From Saprolegnia diclina VS20 (lineage: Eukaryota; Oomycota; Saprolegniomycetes; Saprolegniales; Saprolegniaceae), in contig NW_008246094.1 in NCBI RefSeq assembly GCF_000281045.1, positions 312,949-376,608 on the forward strand: a stretch of 63,660 nt of DNA, read 5' to 3'. Shown here piece by piece: positions 21,260 to 33,100 of the stretch; position 1 is the first letter of the stretch, and every line of letters begins with the position of its first letter. Under the pieces are notes generated by a model, which worked only from the letters and a program-made list of their open reading frames with translations, searched no databases and had not been told where the DNA came from. Made by a program: the position numbers and the translations under genes.

Positions 21260-21802
21260 ATGGCTGGCCGACGCATCCAAACCCCGAAGCGCACGCAGCC
21301 GACGAAGGGCGCGCCCCGCGGCAAGGGCATCCCCAAGACGTCGGACCTCATCGGCGTCGCCTCCGTGCCCCTCTCGGAGCGCTTCACGCAGCTGCATTCG
21401 GCGCCAGCACAGACAGCGCCCAAGAAGAAGAAGAAGGCGGCCGTGGTCGTCGGCGCGGCCCAGAAGGCGAAGCGCCAGAATGCTGTGAACGCCCGCCGCG
21501 GCATTGCGCCGGCGCCGCTCGCTAAGCAGCAGCTCAAGGCCAAGCAGACGGCTGCGTTGGCCAAGCCGTCGCTGAGCCGCACCAAGGGCGGCGTCAAGAT
21601 CAACAACCTGCGTGGCGGCAAGCGCCAGGGGCCTGTGAAGCGCCTCGCCAAGCCCGCCCCCGTCAAGAAGGAAGAAGACCTCGATATGGACATGGACACG
21701 TACTGGTTTCAGGCAGGAAAAGGCCCGGACCCGAAGCAGAAGCGCCTCGACGACCAAATGGACCAGTACTGGGCGAGCAAGCCCGTCGAAGTCGCGCCCT
21801 AG
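21260..21802 (+). CDS. CHTOP/ALY-type mRNA export adaptor (FoP duplication motif)
   Basis: A 180-residue, very basic protein. Residues 1 to about 130 are Lys/Arg/Ala-rich and disordered, with few RGG-type dipeptides (NNLRGGKRQGPVKRLAK). The C-terminus carries two copies of the LDxxLDxYW-type motif (LDMDMDTYWFQ and LDDQMDQYWASK). This paired motif is the C-terminal duplication of CHTOP (Friend of PRMT1) and is shared with ALYREF, where it binds the helicase UAP56/DDX39 in the TREX complex. A nuclear role in mRNA packaging and export is likely. The ATG at 21260 is the first good start after the preceding gene's stop at 21138; AAAATACCG-like sequence lies just upstream. Confidence 0.7.
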   Translation: MAGRRIQTPKRTQPTKGAPRGKGIPKTSDLIGVASVPLSERFTQLHSAPAQTAPKKKKKAAVVVGAAQKAKRQNAVNARRGIAPAPLAKQQLKAKQTAALAKPSLSRTKGGVKINNLRGGKRQGPVKRLAKPAPVKKEEDLDMDMDTYWFQAGKGPDPKQKRLDDQMDQYWASKPVEVAP

Positions 21803-21925
21803 TCGCTTTTTTATGTGTACTTGGGCCATGTATATGAATGCGCTTGTTTGTTTTGCGATATCTCCTTGCTTGGTTCTACCGACGCCAAGCTTGTGGTGGA
21901 ATCAACGGCAGTCCCATTCCTCTTC

Positions 21926-23103
21926 TTAATCGTACAAGGCAGGATCGACGTGCATGCCATCAAGCTTCTTTTTCCACGTCGTCCACTCGACCGCGGTCGC
22001 CAGCGGCTGAATGACGTCCATGGCGTCTTTGGCAATCTGCTTGTAGCCCTACGAGTGCGGTATGAGCCTCCTCTGTCGCCGTGCTCGCCCGTACGCTCGA
22101 GTTGAAGTGAATGCCGTCAAACGCCTTGGCTTCGGGGCGGCGCACCATCGGAATCGCAAGGTCGGGGGCGCACATGACGGGTAGCTCGTCATGCTGCGTG
22201 CTACAAGTCAGGGTGACGCGTCGTTCCGACAATGGAACGTCGTACTCGACGCAAAAGTCGCGCAGGAGCTTGTTGGTCGCGGTATGCTTGACGTTAATCG
22301 CCTTGATGTCCGAGTGGCAGAGTGTGCCGACGGCGACGCGCTTCCCCTTCTTCGTCAATGCGTCGCAGATACTCTTGATGTTGCGCAGCGTCACCTCTGG
22401 CTCAATGGGCGGTGATCGTCTAATGTATGTTCATGAGTTTCGACAGTCTAGCGTCGTTTGGCGGTACTGGGCGTCCATGGAGCCAACGACGACGAGTACA
22501 ATGTCGGCGTCGCGGTATTCCTTCTTGGAGAAGACCGTTTGAAAGTACTAGAGGCGTGTGAGGTCTTGGGCGCGCACCTACGATTGTGTTTACCTTGGTG
22601 TCGGCCATGGGCGTCCACTGGGACGAGTCGGTGTCGACAATGCCCCGGTTGATGACCTGCCAGTTGTGGCGGATCTACACACTATGTGAGCCAAGGCGGC
22701 TATGCGCACTGCTTGCCTTGGCTTCTTGGGCCATTGCGGCGTGGAGGTACTTGGCGAGGCCACCAGGCGAGTCAAAGTTGATGTAGTCGCCATACCCAGC
22801 TGCAAAGCCGTCGCCGATGATGACGATCTTGTGGCGGTACTCGCTGGTGGGCAGGATCGCGCGAGGTGGCTGCTGGATCCAGCGGCAGAGCCGCAGCCAG
22901 AGCCATGCACAGTACGAGCGCACGATCACGTAGAGGTACAGGACGATGGCTTGCATGGTCGATCGGTCGACGGGGTGGTCGAGAAGATCCCCAAAATCCA
23001 ACTGCTCGGAATCCAGTCTGCGGCACACGCGATTCCAGAATTTCTGCGGCATAATATTAAATTCGGAGTACGGGCCCATGATCTCTCTATTTGTATTAAA
23101 CAT
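21926..23103 (-). CDS. SGNH-fold hydrolase-like protein with altered nucleophile site
   Basis: Six exons (23103-22717, 22674-22594, 22547-22468, 22419-22246, 22200-22095, 22048-21926) give 316 residues. An N-terminal region has a hydrophobic helix (MQAIVLYLYVIVRSYCAWLWL, residues about 50-70), so it is probably membrane-anchored. The SGNH block I reads KIVIIGDGFAAGYGDY, block III VVGSMDAQ, and block V DGIHF. The strand/helix order and the Asp-x-x-His pair fit GDSL/SGNH esterases, but the catalytic Ser of GDS is Gly here. The first intron (22716-22675) has a GC..AG donor (AAG|GCAAG), the only one that keeps frame. The protein may be an inactive relative or a subfamily with other chemistry. Confidence 0.72.
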
Positions 23104-23679
23104 TTGTTTCTAGTATTATAATACGCAATCCTCCAGTCCAGCGTTACGCACGCACACTATTTCCATTGCATACTATTATGGGAGAAGATTTCGAACCATC
23201 GTCCGATCCTCTTGACTGCTACACTGCTGCGATGGACCCCATGCTGCACACATGAGACTTTCAACGCGCGTGCATGTAATGCGACTGGCACTGCTGTGGC
23301 CATTCGCCATTGTTTCACGCTTGCTTTCCGACTCTGCTGAAAGGACAGCCTTCAGCAGCAGCTGCGCCGAGCTTAGTGTGTCTGTTCAATCCTGCTCTCA
23401 GACTATGCTCATGCCTGGTGCTAAACTGAATTCGAGCGGCCGCAGCATGCGTACCTGCACTCGGCGCCTTCTGCATGACCACCGAGGTATCGAGGCTGTG
23501 GATCCACGGGAGTACACTATTTCCGGGACGTTGGATCGCGGGGTTTGGCTGGCGACGTTTGATTGGTGCAAATGCGCATGAAACGCGGTCGTGGATTGGC
23601 CGAGAGGTAAAAAAGAAGAGGCCCGCAGGATCGCCGTGTATAGTTTTTTGCGCAAGTGACTGCAGCGACGACGACGACC
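23104..23679. other. Divergent promoter region upstream of AP-4 epsilon
   Basis: This 576-bp stretch lies between divergent genes. No coding frame is convincing. ATTGG boxes at about 23561 and 23594 (same orientation, about 33 bp apart) lie 85-120 bp before the AP-4 epsilon start and probably act as CCAAT elements. Confidence 0.5.
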
Positions 23680-26600
23680 ATGTCGGGCAGCCACCTCTCC
23701 AAGGACTTTTTCGAGCTCGTCAAGAGCATCGGCGAGAGCAAGTCCAAGCAGGAGGAAGATCGCATCATCGTGCAGGAGGTCGCGCAGCTCAAGCGCAAGA
23801 TGTCGGAGCTCAGCGTGGCCTCCAACTCGAACCAGCTCCAGGCCAACAAGAAGAAGCAGAAGGAGTTCCTGATCCGCCTCATGTACGTCGAGATGCTGGG
23901 CCACGACGCGAGCTTTGGCTACATCAAGGCTGTCGAGATGACGGCCGCGACCAACTTGATCCAGAAGCGGGTGGGGTACCTCACGTGCTCGCTGACGCTG
24001 TCGCCGGCCCACGAGTTTCGCTTCATGATCATCAACCAGCTCCAGCGCGACTTGCAGTCACCCAACCACCTCGAGGTCTGCTCGGCACTCATGGCCGTGT
24101 GCAAGCTCGTGACGGTCGAGATGATCCCTGCGGTCCAGCCCATGATCATGGAGGCGCTGCGCCACGAGATTGAACTGGTCCGGAAGAAGGCTGTCATGGC
24201 GCTCCACCGCTTCCACCAGCTCAACCCGGACAGCGTTGCCGACATGGGCGACACGCTCCGACGGACGCTCTGCGACCGCGACCCGAGCGTCATGGGTGCT
24301 GCGCTCTGCCTCCTCCACGACGTGGCCGTGGTCAACCCCGCCGCGTACAAGGACCTCGTGCCGTCGTACGTGAGCATCCTCAAGCAGATCACGGAGCACC
24401 GTCTCCCGCGCGAGTTTGACTACCACCGCATTCCCGCGCCGTGGATCCAGATTCGTCTCCTCAAGATCCTCGCGCTCCTCGGGCAGGCCGACCAAACGAC
24501 GAGCGAGGGCATGTACGAAGTACTCCACGACGTCATGCGCCGCGCCGACACGGGCATCAACGTCGGGTACGCGATCATCTACGAGTGCGTGCGCACGGTC
24601 ACGACCATTTACCCGAACTCGACGTTGCTGGATGCGGCCGCGGCCAGCATCTCGCGCTTCATCTCGAGCGACAACCATAACCTCAAGTACCTCGGCGTCA
24701 CGGGCCTCGCCGCAATCGTCAAGGACCACCCGCGGTAACGAGTATCTCTTCCGCGTTGCATCGAGCGCTCATTGTGTGTGCTTCTAGGTACGCGGCCGCC
24801 CATCAGATGGCGGTCATCGACTGCTTGGAAGACCCGGACGAGACGCTGAAGCGCAAGACGCTCGACTTGCTGTACCGCATGACCAACCCGGTGAACGTCG
24901 AATTCATTGTCGCCAAGCTCACGAGCTTCTTGCGCGAAGCGACCGACGTGTTTCTCCGGACGGAGCTCGTGTCTCGCATCACGCAGTGCGCCGAGCGCTA
25001 CGCGCCCAACAATGCGTGGTACATCCAGACCATGACCGACGTCTTTGAGCTCGGTGGCGAGCTCGTCAAGGTCGAGGTCGCGCACAACCTCATGCGCCTC
25101 ATCGCGGAAGGCAGCGGCGACGACGAGGAGCAGGACATGGAGCTGCGCCGCGACGCGGTCGACACGTATCTGGAGCTTCTCGAACGGCCCGTGCTGCCCG
25201 ACATTCTCGTGTGCACGATGGCGTGGGTCCTTGGCGAGTACGGGTACCTCTCGGAGGCAATGGACCTCGACGAGATTGCCGAGCGCCTCTGTGAGCTCGT
25301 GGACCGGCCGTTCGAAAACGAAGACGTCACGCGGGGGTACATCGTGACGGCCGTGACCAAGCTCACGGCGCAGATGCACGGCCGCGAGATTGACGCAGCG
25401 CGCGCCATGATGGAGAAGTACAAGACGAGTCGCAGCATCGACTTGCAGCAGCGCTGCCTCGAGTACCTCGCGATGCACGCGCACCCGGCGCTCATGGCGA
25501 CTACGTATCCCGTCGACGCGTCGTGCGAAGACCTCGAGGTCGACAGCACGCTGAGCTTTCTCCAAGCATTTGTCGACCAAGCGCTCGCCCAAGGCGCGCC
25601 GCGCTACGACCCGCCCCACGACGACGAAGAAGAGGCGTACAGTCGCCACAACGAGTCGCGCCTCAACTTTACCGCGTATGAAAAGCCGGATTTGCCGTAC
25701 GCTGGCCACAAACTGCCGCCCAACGACCCGGCCGCGATGCTCGGTGGGTACGGAGGCGCGGCCGCGCCAGCGCCATGGGGTGGCACCCCGAACGCGACCG
25801 ACGCTGGCGGCTTTAACGCGCGCAAACCGTCGGTCAAGAACGTGTGGGGTCCGTCAGGCATGAATGCACCGGCCGCGCCCGAGCCGACGCCGGCGCCGTA
25901 TGGTGGCCAGCCCAACAACCCGTATTACAACAACAACAACCAAGGCCACCACCACCAAAGCCAGTATGGACAGTCGCCGGCGCCGGCGTACTCACCCGAC
26001 CACAGCACGCACTACAACGAGAGCGACGAGGACCAGGAGCCCGACGAGCCTGTGATTGACAAGCGCGCCGAAATGGCCAACGCGCTTTTTGGCGGACTTC
26101 CGGGCGCGGGGGTCCCTCTTCCGGCGGCCAAGCGGACGAGCACCAACCGCGGCACGCTCTCGCGCAAGAGCACGGTCAAGGGTGCGTCGGCGGTCTCGGC
26201 ACCGCCCAAGCGGAGATCGACCAAGCCCGAGCAGCCAGTGCAACCGCAGCCATCGTACCAAGCGGCACCGGCGCCCGTGCATATGGACCTTCTTGACATG
26301 TCGTTTGATGCACCGGCCGCACCGTCGTACGCGCCGCAGACCAGTGCGCCGATGCTCGACCCGTTTGCGAGCGCGCCGGCGCCGGCACCCGTCGCGGATC
26401 CGTTCCAAATGGGTGGCCTCGGAAGCAGCCTTCCGTCGGCGACGCCAGTGTTTCAGTACAATGGCCGCCCGCTCGAGCCGTGGCAGATCACGACGCCCGA
26501 GTTTGGCGGCCGCTGGGGCTCGTGCCCGGCCGAGATCAAGACCAAGGTGAGCCCGAGCTCGATTGTGACTCTCGACGACTTTTGCGCGCGCCTCCGCCAG

Positions 26601-26840
26601 TTTGACATCAACGCGGTCGAATCCATTGCCCAGAGTACGCCAAAGTCTTTGCACGAGTCGGTTTCTGATGGTTTGTGTGTAGCGAACGAAGTCATTGCGG
26701 CCGGCCGACTCTTGAGCTCGGATGTGGTGTGTCTCATCCACTGCAAGGTGCGATCGGGCGGGTTGGACCTCACCGTGCGGACGCCCGATATGGCCTTTAC
26801 GAACGCACTCAGCGGCTTTCTGGGCCACGTCCTGCAGTAG
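23680..26840 (+). CDS. AP4E1: AP-4 complex subunit epsilon
   Basis: Two exons (23680-24734, 24788-26840; 53-nt intron) give 1,035 residues, close to plant and animal AP-4 epsilon. The start is KDFFELVKSIGESKSKQEED, followed by RLMYVEMLGHDASFGYI, VRKKAVMALHRFH, the family-specific LPREFDYHRIPAPWIQIRLLKI core, and across the splice HQMAVIDCLEDPDETLKRKT. About residues 640-870 form a Pro/Asn/Ala-rich hinge. The last 110 residues are the appendage platform. AP-4 sorts cargo at the trans-Golgi network. The YHRIPAPW motif separates it from the alpha and gamma adaptins. The intron splits an Arg codon and restores the frame exactly. Confidence 0.95.
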
Positions 26841-27176
26841 ACCGGTCTGGGATGGACAACAAGGATGACGTACATAAGGGTCGACCTGTTCGTACTTTAC
26901 TTTTTTGTTGTGCTAGTCGATCCAGAGTACACATATGTCGTGAATGTACTCTAGTAAAGACTCTAGTTCAACTTGTAGTGAATGCGGTGGCATGTCCGAT
27001 GAGCTGCCGTCCCAGTTTGTATCAAGTTTTCAACAAGCCTGCCCGTCGTCGCCGTAACCGGTTGGGGGTGGCGATGGATCGCAAGGATCTTGGGCGTTTC
27101 ATCTATGCTGCGATTGGATTGGACAAAATGAAGCATTTTCGCTGCATTTGGTTGGCTATGTTCACGGAATTCGGAA
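26841..27176. other. Intergenic promoter of the giant HECT gene
   Basis: These 336 bp hold no coding frame worth reporting. Tandem ATTGG boxes at about 27114-27124 (GATTGGATTGG) and a GGTTGGC at about 27151 lie within 70 bp of the first in-frame ATG at 27177. Confidence 0.5.
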
Positions 27177-30100
27177 ATGGATCTTGGGAGGATCCGGGGG
27201 CAGTTAGTTCCAATATTCGCTCAAGGGGCACCGACGACGATGGGGCAGCTCGAGAAGGACGACGGAGGTCTCGACGAGAGCAGCAACGACGTGCTTCGAC
27301 TCCTGGACCTCGGCCCCAGCCTCACCAAGCTACCCCCGCGGGTCATGGACGCGGACGCCGCCGGGGGGTGGGCGGCGCAGGAAGGACCGCAGCTCGAGGC
27401 CGTCGTCGACGCGGTCGATACGACCAACGGGCTCTTCCTCCATATCTCCAAGCTCGCGAGCGACATGTGGCGGAAGGAGTCGGAGACGGAGACGCCGTTC
27501 GCCGCCGTCGCGCTTCCGACCTCCGACTTTGACGTGCGTCTTGGCTCGTATCTCAAGCACCTCACGCAGCTCGCGGTCGCGACCAAGAAGGAAAAGCACA
27601 AGCACGAACAGCGGCTCCTCGCAGTCCGAAGCGTCTCCAAGAGCCAGCGCAAGGTGAGCCCACCGCCGCTGCCGCTGCCGACGCAGAACTGCATGGTGCT
27701 TGGGTGGGACATGGCGATCGCGCTCTTGCGGGCAACACGGCGCGAAGGCGGCGACACGTACCTCTCTGCGCTACGCATGATCCAAGACAACATGGCGTCG
27801 CTCAAGCCAATGGCGTACCTCGACGGTATGTATCTCTCACCGAGTGCAAGTGCGTCGTTCAACCAGCTCTGCGACTTTCTCATCGAGGCTGCCGAGCCTG
27901 TACCGTCTCCGAACGACGAGATGGAGGCCAGTGTCTCGCGCACGACGATTTCGACGCTGGCCGAGCTTGCTCTTGTGCGCGGGTCACTCGCGTACCTGCT
28001 CTCGTCCGTGCTCTGGATGCTCTCGCGGTCGCCGGCCACGACCCTCGACGTCAACCACGTCCTCTCCAAGCTTTTGTCGATCAAAGAGCAGTCGCTCTAT
28101 GGGATCTGTGAAGCGTCCGGGGAGCTCTACTGCTGCGGCCAAAACTCGTACGGCGAGCTCGGTATTGGCGACGACATTGAGCGCCATCAGCTCACGTTTG
28201 TACCGTTTGGTGGCTGGGACGACATTCGACAGGTCGTGAGCGGCAACGAGATCCTCGCGGTCCTCACCAACAGCGGCATCGTGCTCACCGCGGGCCTCAA
28301 CAAGAGTGGCCAGTGCGGCCACGGCCACTTTGACGAACGCGTTATGCTACTCCGGCCGATCGAGGCGCTTCGCTCGCAGCGCGTTCGGTTTCTCGCCGCG
28401 TCCAACGGCTGCGAACACATGATTGCCGTCACGGACTCGGGGTTAGCGTACTCATGGGGCTACAACGACCGCGGTCAGCTCGGCCACGAGAACGTCACGA
28501 CCAAGATCCACGTGCCCAAGCTCATCGACCACCTCCGCGATAAGAAGGTGACGTTTGCAGCCGTGAGCTACCACCACAGCGCCGTGATTACAGAGAAAGG
28601 TGAGCTCTTTACGTTTGGCATGAACGACTGCGGGCAGCTCGGGCACGACTCGACCGCCCACCAAAGCATTCCGACGCACGTCAAGGCGCTCGATGGCCAC
28701 GTCGTATCGATGGTGTCGTGCGGCTTGTACCACACAATCGTGTGCACGGCCGTTGGCGAGCTCTACACGTTTGGCAAGAACGACTATGGACAGCTCGGGC
28801 TTGGCCACAACCGAATGAGCAAACTCCCGAGCCTCGTGTCGATCCCGAACGAGTCGATTGCGTTTGTCACGTGCGGCTACTACCACTCGCTCGTCGTCGG
28901 GACCAGCGGCCGCGTCTTTGCGTTTGGCCGCAACGACTATGGGCAGCTCGGCATTGGCACCAAAGTGCACCAGAGCATGCCGCACGTCATTACACTGGCG
29001 CCGACCGTGCGCGTGACGCGCGCCGCGTGCGGCTGCTACCACACGGTCATTCTCTCCGAGCAAGGCCACGTGTTTGCGTTTGGGCGCAACAACAAGGGTC
29101 AACTCGGAAACCGCGGCAGCACCGACTCGCTCTTGCCCGTGCCGCTCATGGTGCGGCCAGAGAAGAGCCATCGCCGCGTGCTCGACATTGCCGCGGGCTT
29201 TTACACGACGTCGCTGATTGTCGAGCGCAAGAAAGAGTCGGACGACGACGACAAGAGCGACCAGAGCTGGGTCATTCCGCTCTGTGGGCGCATCGACATT
29301 GACCGGTCTGGCGAAATTGAAGGTTTGAGCAACTTTGGGTCCCTCTCGACGGTCGGCGTGAGCCTCACGCGCGGCGCGTGGTTTTACGAAGTCGAAGTTG
29401 TCACGTCCGGCTTGATCCAAATCGGCTGGATCGACGGTCATTTTCAAGGCAGCTCGGACCAAGGCGAAGGCGTCGGGGATCACGCACATTCGTGGAGCTA
29501 CGACGGCAACCGCCAGCGCCGTTGGAACTCGGGGTCGTCGACGTATGGCGACAAGTGGAAGGCTGGCGACATAATTGGGTGCCTCCTCGACCTCGAGGCT
29601 TCCGAAATGCGCTTCTTCCGGAACGGCATCGACCTTGGCGTCGCCTACGCCGAGTTCCACCCGTCGTTGGAGGACGCACGCAGCGGCATGATGCCGGGCA
29701 TTAGTCTTGAGCGCGGCGAGATCATCCGGCTTAACCTCGGGCACACGGCGTTTGCTTTTCCGCCGACGGCCAAGCACGAGAGCGTCGCCCGCGCGATGCA
29801 GTGTCCCGCCCCCGAAGTCGCCATGTCGCTCGCACCACACGTGCCGACAAATGCACCCGAAGCGCTTCACGGCTCGGCCAAGGTACTCGTCGGCGATCGT
29901 CTCTTTGTCATTGGCGGTATGCTGGCGAGCGACAAGGACGCCGCAACGACGAAAGTGTGGGTCTGCCACCTCCCAACCAACAAGTGGGACCGTTGGAGCG
30001 ACCTCCCGATCCCGCTCAAGTTTCACCAAGCGGTGCTCATCGATGAGCACAACATTCTCGTCGTCGGTGGTGAAAACGACGCGCCCGTGTCGCGCCATCT

Positions 30101-33100
30101 CGACTTGTACAAGTGTTCGACAAGAGCAAATGCCGATGGCTCGTTTCCGACCTGGGACCTTATCCAAGGGTCGTCGGCCACGTCGCTACCGGTGGCGCGA
30201 GCCCACCATACGGTCGCCGCCGTCCGCGTCCGGCTGGAGACGCTCGTGTTTCTCTTTGGTGGTCGCGCGTCGGACGATACGATCCTCGGCGACGCGTGGT
30301 TTCTGTCGATTGAAGACTTTGCGTGGGCCAAATTGCCGTCGTCGATTGCATTGGACCCAGGGCCGCGCATGGGGTGTGCGTCGTGCGTCGTCGGCGAAAG
30401 CGTCTACGTATTTGGTGGTGTCGACAAGGAAGACCGGCTGCGCGCGGACCTCTGGCGCTACAATACGTTTGACCGCGTTTGGCACCTCTGCCACGACGAC
30501 CACATTTACACCCCCCGCGAGCACATGAAGGGCGACAAGATGCAAGAGTTCAATCCGCTCATGCCGTCGGTGCGCGCGCACCATGGCATGGCCTCGGACC
30601 TTGGCAACATTTGGATTTACGGTGGCGAGACACGCAAAGGTGACGCGCTCGGCGATCTTTGGGTGTTTTCACTTACACGCAGTACGTGGGCGTCGGTCGA
30701 TGTGGTTGGCGCCGAGCCCCTCGCGCACGCCGCCCTGTTTGTCGCTGCCGGTCGCGTCTGCGCCCTTCCTTCCGGCCAGGTGCCAGCGCCGCTTGCTTGC
30801 TTTCTCTATGGCGGTCGCACGGCGTTGCTTGAGAATGGTACTGCTGTGCCCACATGGACGACAACAATCCGACTTTTGACGCCATCGGCCGCGCACAAGC
30901 GTCTCGAGAACGGACGGTCGTCGCAAACGGTCGTCGGGAAACCGTCGACGGTCTTGGCGAGTTTACGTGCGCACGCGGGCGACGCGCAGTGTCTGCCGAC
31001 GTGTGTCGACTCGGCAAGCTGCATTCTGGGCCACCTCGACCGCCTCCTTGGCAACGACGTGCCGCAGTACGAAGTCGATGCGATCCAGCCGTCGCGCTGC
31101 AGCTACCGTTCGCTGTGCATTGACGCCAAGGAGCCATCGTTTGCCGCGTTGCACCGACTTCTCTTGCTTTTGGGCACCAAGTACTTGGCGCCGCAGACCA
31201 TCGCCTCGCAAGAGACACTGTACCCGCTCTTGGTCGTGCTGCGCTTGATCAAGTTCAACTTTTTCGAGGTTGGTACGAGGTGGAGAGACACTTGATTGAC
31301 CTGTTTTTGTAGCTCTCGACGTCGTGTCTGGTGCTCGATGACTTGGGGTTTTCCTCGGCGTCAACAGAGCCAGGCGGTACGCTCTACTTGCTACGCGAGC
31401 TCCTCTTTTCGATTGCCGAGTACGTGCCGCCTGCCGACAACAATGGCGTCGGCGCAGCCATCAAGAAAGAGACTGTTGCGGCGATCAACTGCGGGTTTGC
31501 CATCATGTTTCCGTCGCTTCTCGACCGTCTCTCGGTGCTCACACGGCTCTTTAATGACCAAGCCAAGTCGACAGACGTCGCCAACTTGCTCTTGCCGATG
31601 CTTGTGCCGTCGTTTGCGTGTCCAAAGACACTGTTTGAGCTCATGGCCGAGTCGGTCGACAGCACATCACTAGCGATTACAACGTCGTTTGCCGAGACGC
31701 TCTTGCGCGCCCTCTGGCAGCAAACGCTGGCTGCAGCGCCCAACACTCTCTCGGCGCTCTCCAGTATTGAAGCGTCGTCCGAATTCCAGTGCTTCCACGT
31801 GCTTTTGCGCGCATCGCTTTTTTGGGCCGCGTCGAGTCTCCACGGGTGGGCCATCGCCAAGCACATTGTCGAGCGCTTGCTGCACTACATGGCCCAGCTC
31901 GTTGACGCGCTCAAGACGCCGTCGATGGTGCCCCCCGCGCTCTTTCTCCAGCAGAGTTTTGCAGGCAAGCTTCTTCCGTATACCCTCGTGAGCATTCTCA
32001 ACCTGCCCTCGATTCGACCGACGTTTGCGAGCGCTGTCGAAGTATTGTGGCCGGCAGTGCAGGCGCTTCTGTCGGCCCTGCACGAGCTCATGACGTCGCT
32101 GCGACCCGGGTCCATGTCGCTCACGCCATCGTCGTCGCTCACACCAACGCTACCGGCAACGTTCCAAGAGGAGGCATTGTTTAGCACAGCGACGCTGCAG
32201 GTCACCCCCGCGCTTCTGGACGCGCTTCAAGTACCGTCGAACCGCGTGCTCAATGGCGTGGAGCTTGCGGGTCTGCTCTGGAACGCGGTCCGTGCGGGCA
32301 GCCCCGTGAAGCGGCTGCCAACCGCCAGCGTCCGCGACTACGACATTTACCGCGTCGTGCTCTCGCCGGGTTTCGCCAACGTCTTTGGAAAGCGCAGTCT
32401 TCTTGTCGGGTACCGTGGTCACCCCGATATGGACGACTTGAGCGACACGCCGTATGACGCGACCAAGTTTACATGGAAGTTTGCGTGGGATGCCCTCACT
32501 TGCCACGTTACGCTCTTGACACCGAGCGTGTTTCCACCGCCGGCGCCGTCGCAGGTCGTGTCTTCAACGATGGCGAGTCCAGAGCTCGCAGCGCATCTCG
32601 ACTGGGTTCATGATTTTCAAAGCCTCTTGGCCCATCTGGGCGGGCAGTATGCGTCGGCGCTCATCATTGGTGACGCGTCGGCCAAGGACACGCCGGCGTC
32701 GCTCGAGCGCTGGATTCAGTCCCCGCTCTTCCGCGGCGGCCTCGACGATGTCGAGGGCGAGGCCAACCGCAACGATGTTCTCTTGTCGCAAATCCTTACC
32801 AACGATGGTGCCGGCAAGAAGCTCATCGACAAGGTCAAGATGGCTGTGGATCCTGACGCACACATCAACCCCAAGCTTCGCGCGACGCGCCTCAAGCGCC
32901 AAGACAGCGTGGAGCGAACGCTCGAGAAGAGCGGTGGTTTCGAGGCGGTGGACCGAGCTGTGCGCGCAACATTCGCGGTTCTCGCCAAGCACAGCCACAC
33001 GTCGTACGTGAGCGACCCGCTCACGCGCGACGGAATGCCCAGCGATGCGCTCGTGGATGCCTGGCGCACGGCCCTGCAGCTTCGCCGATGGTATGAACAC

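Noticed and set aside
23175-23250. tRNA-like T-arm GGTTCGAAATC on the minus strand near 23190
   Set aside because: No matching D-arm, acceptor stem or anticodon stem could be paired around it.
28452-30167. Long open frame (571 codons) antisense to the giant ligase
   Set aside because: It mirrors the G/C third-position bias of the sense exon; its product is Arg/His/Val-rich with no domain, while the sense frame encodes clear RCC1 and SPRY domains.
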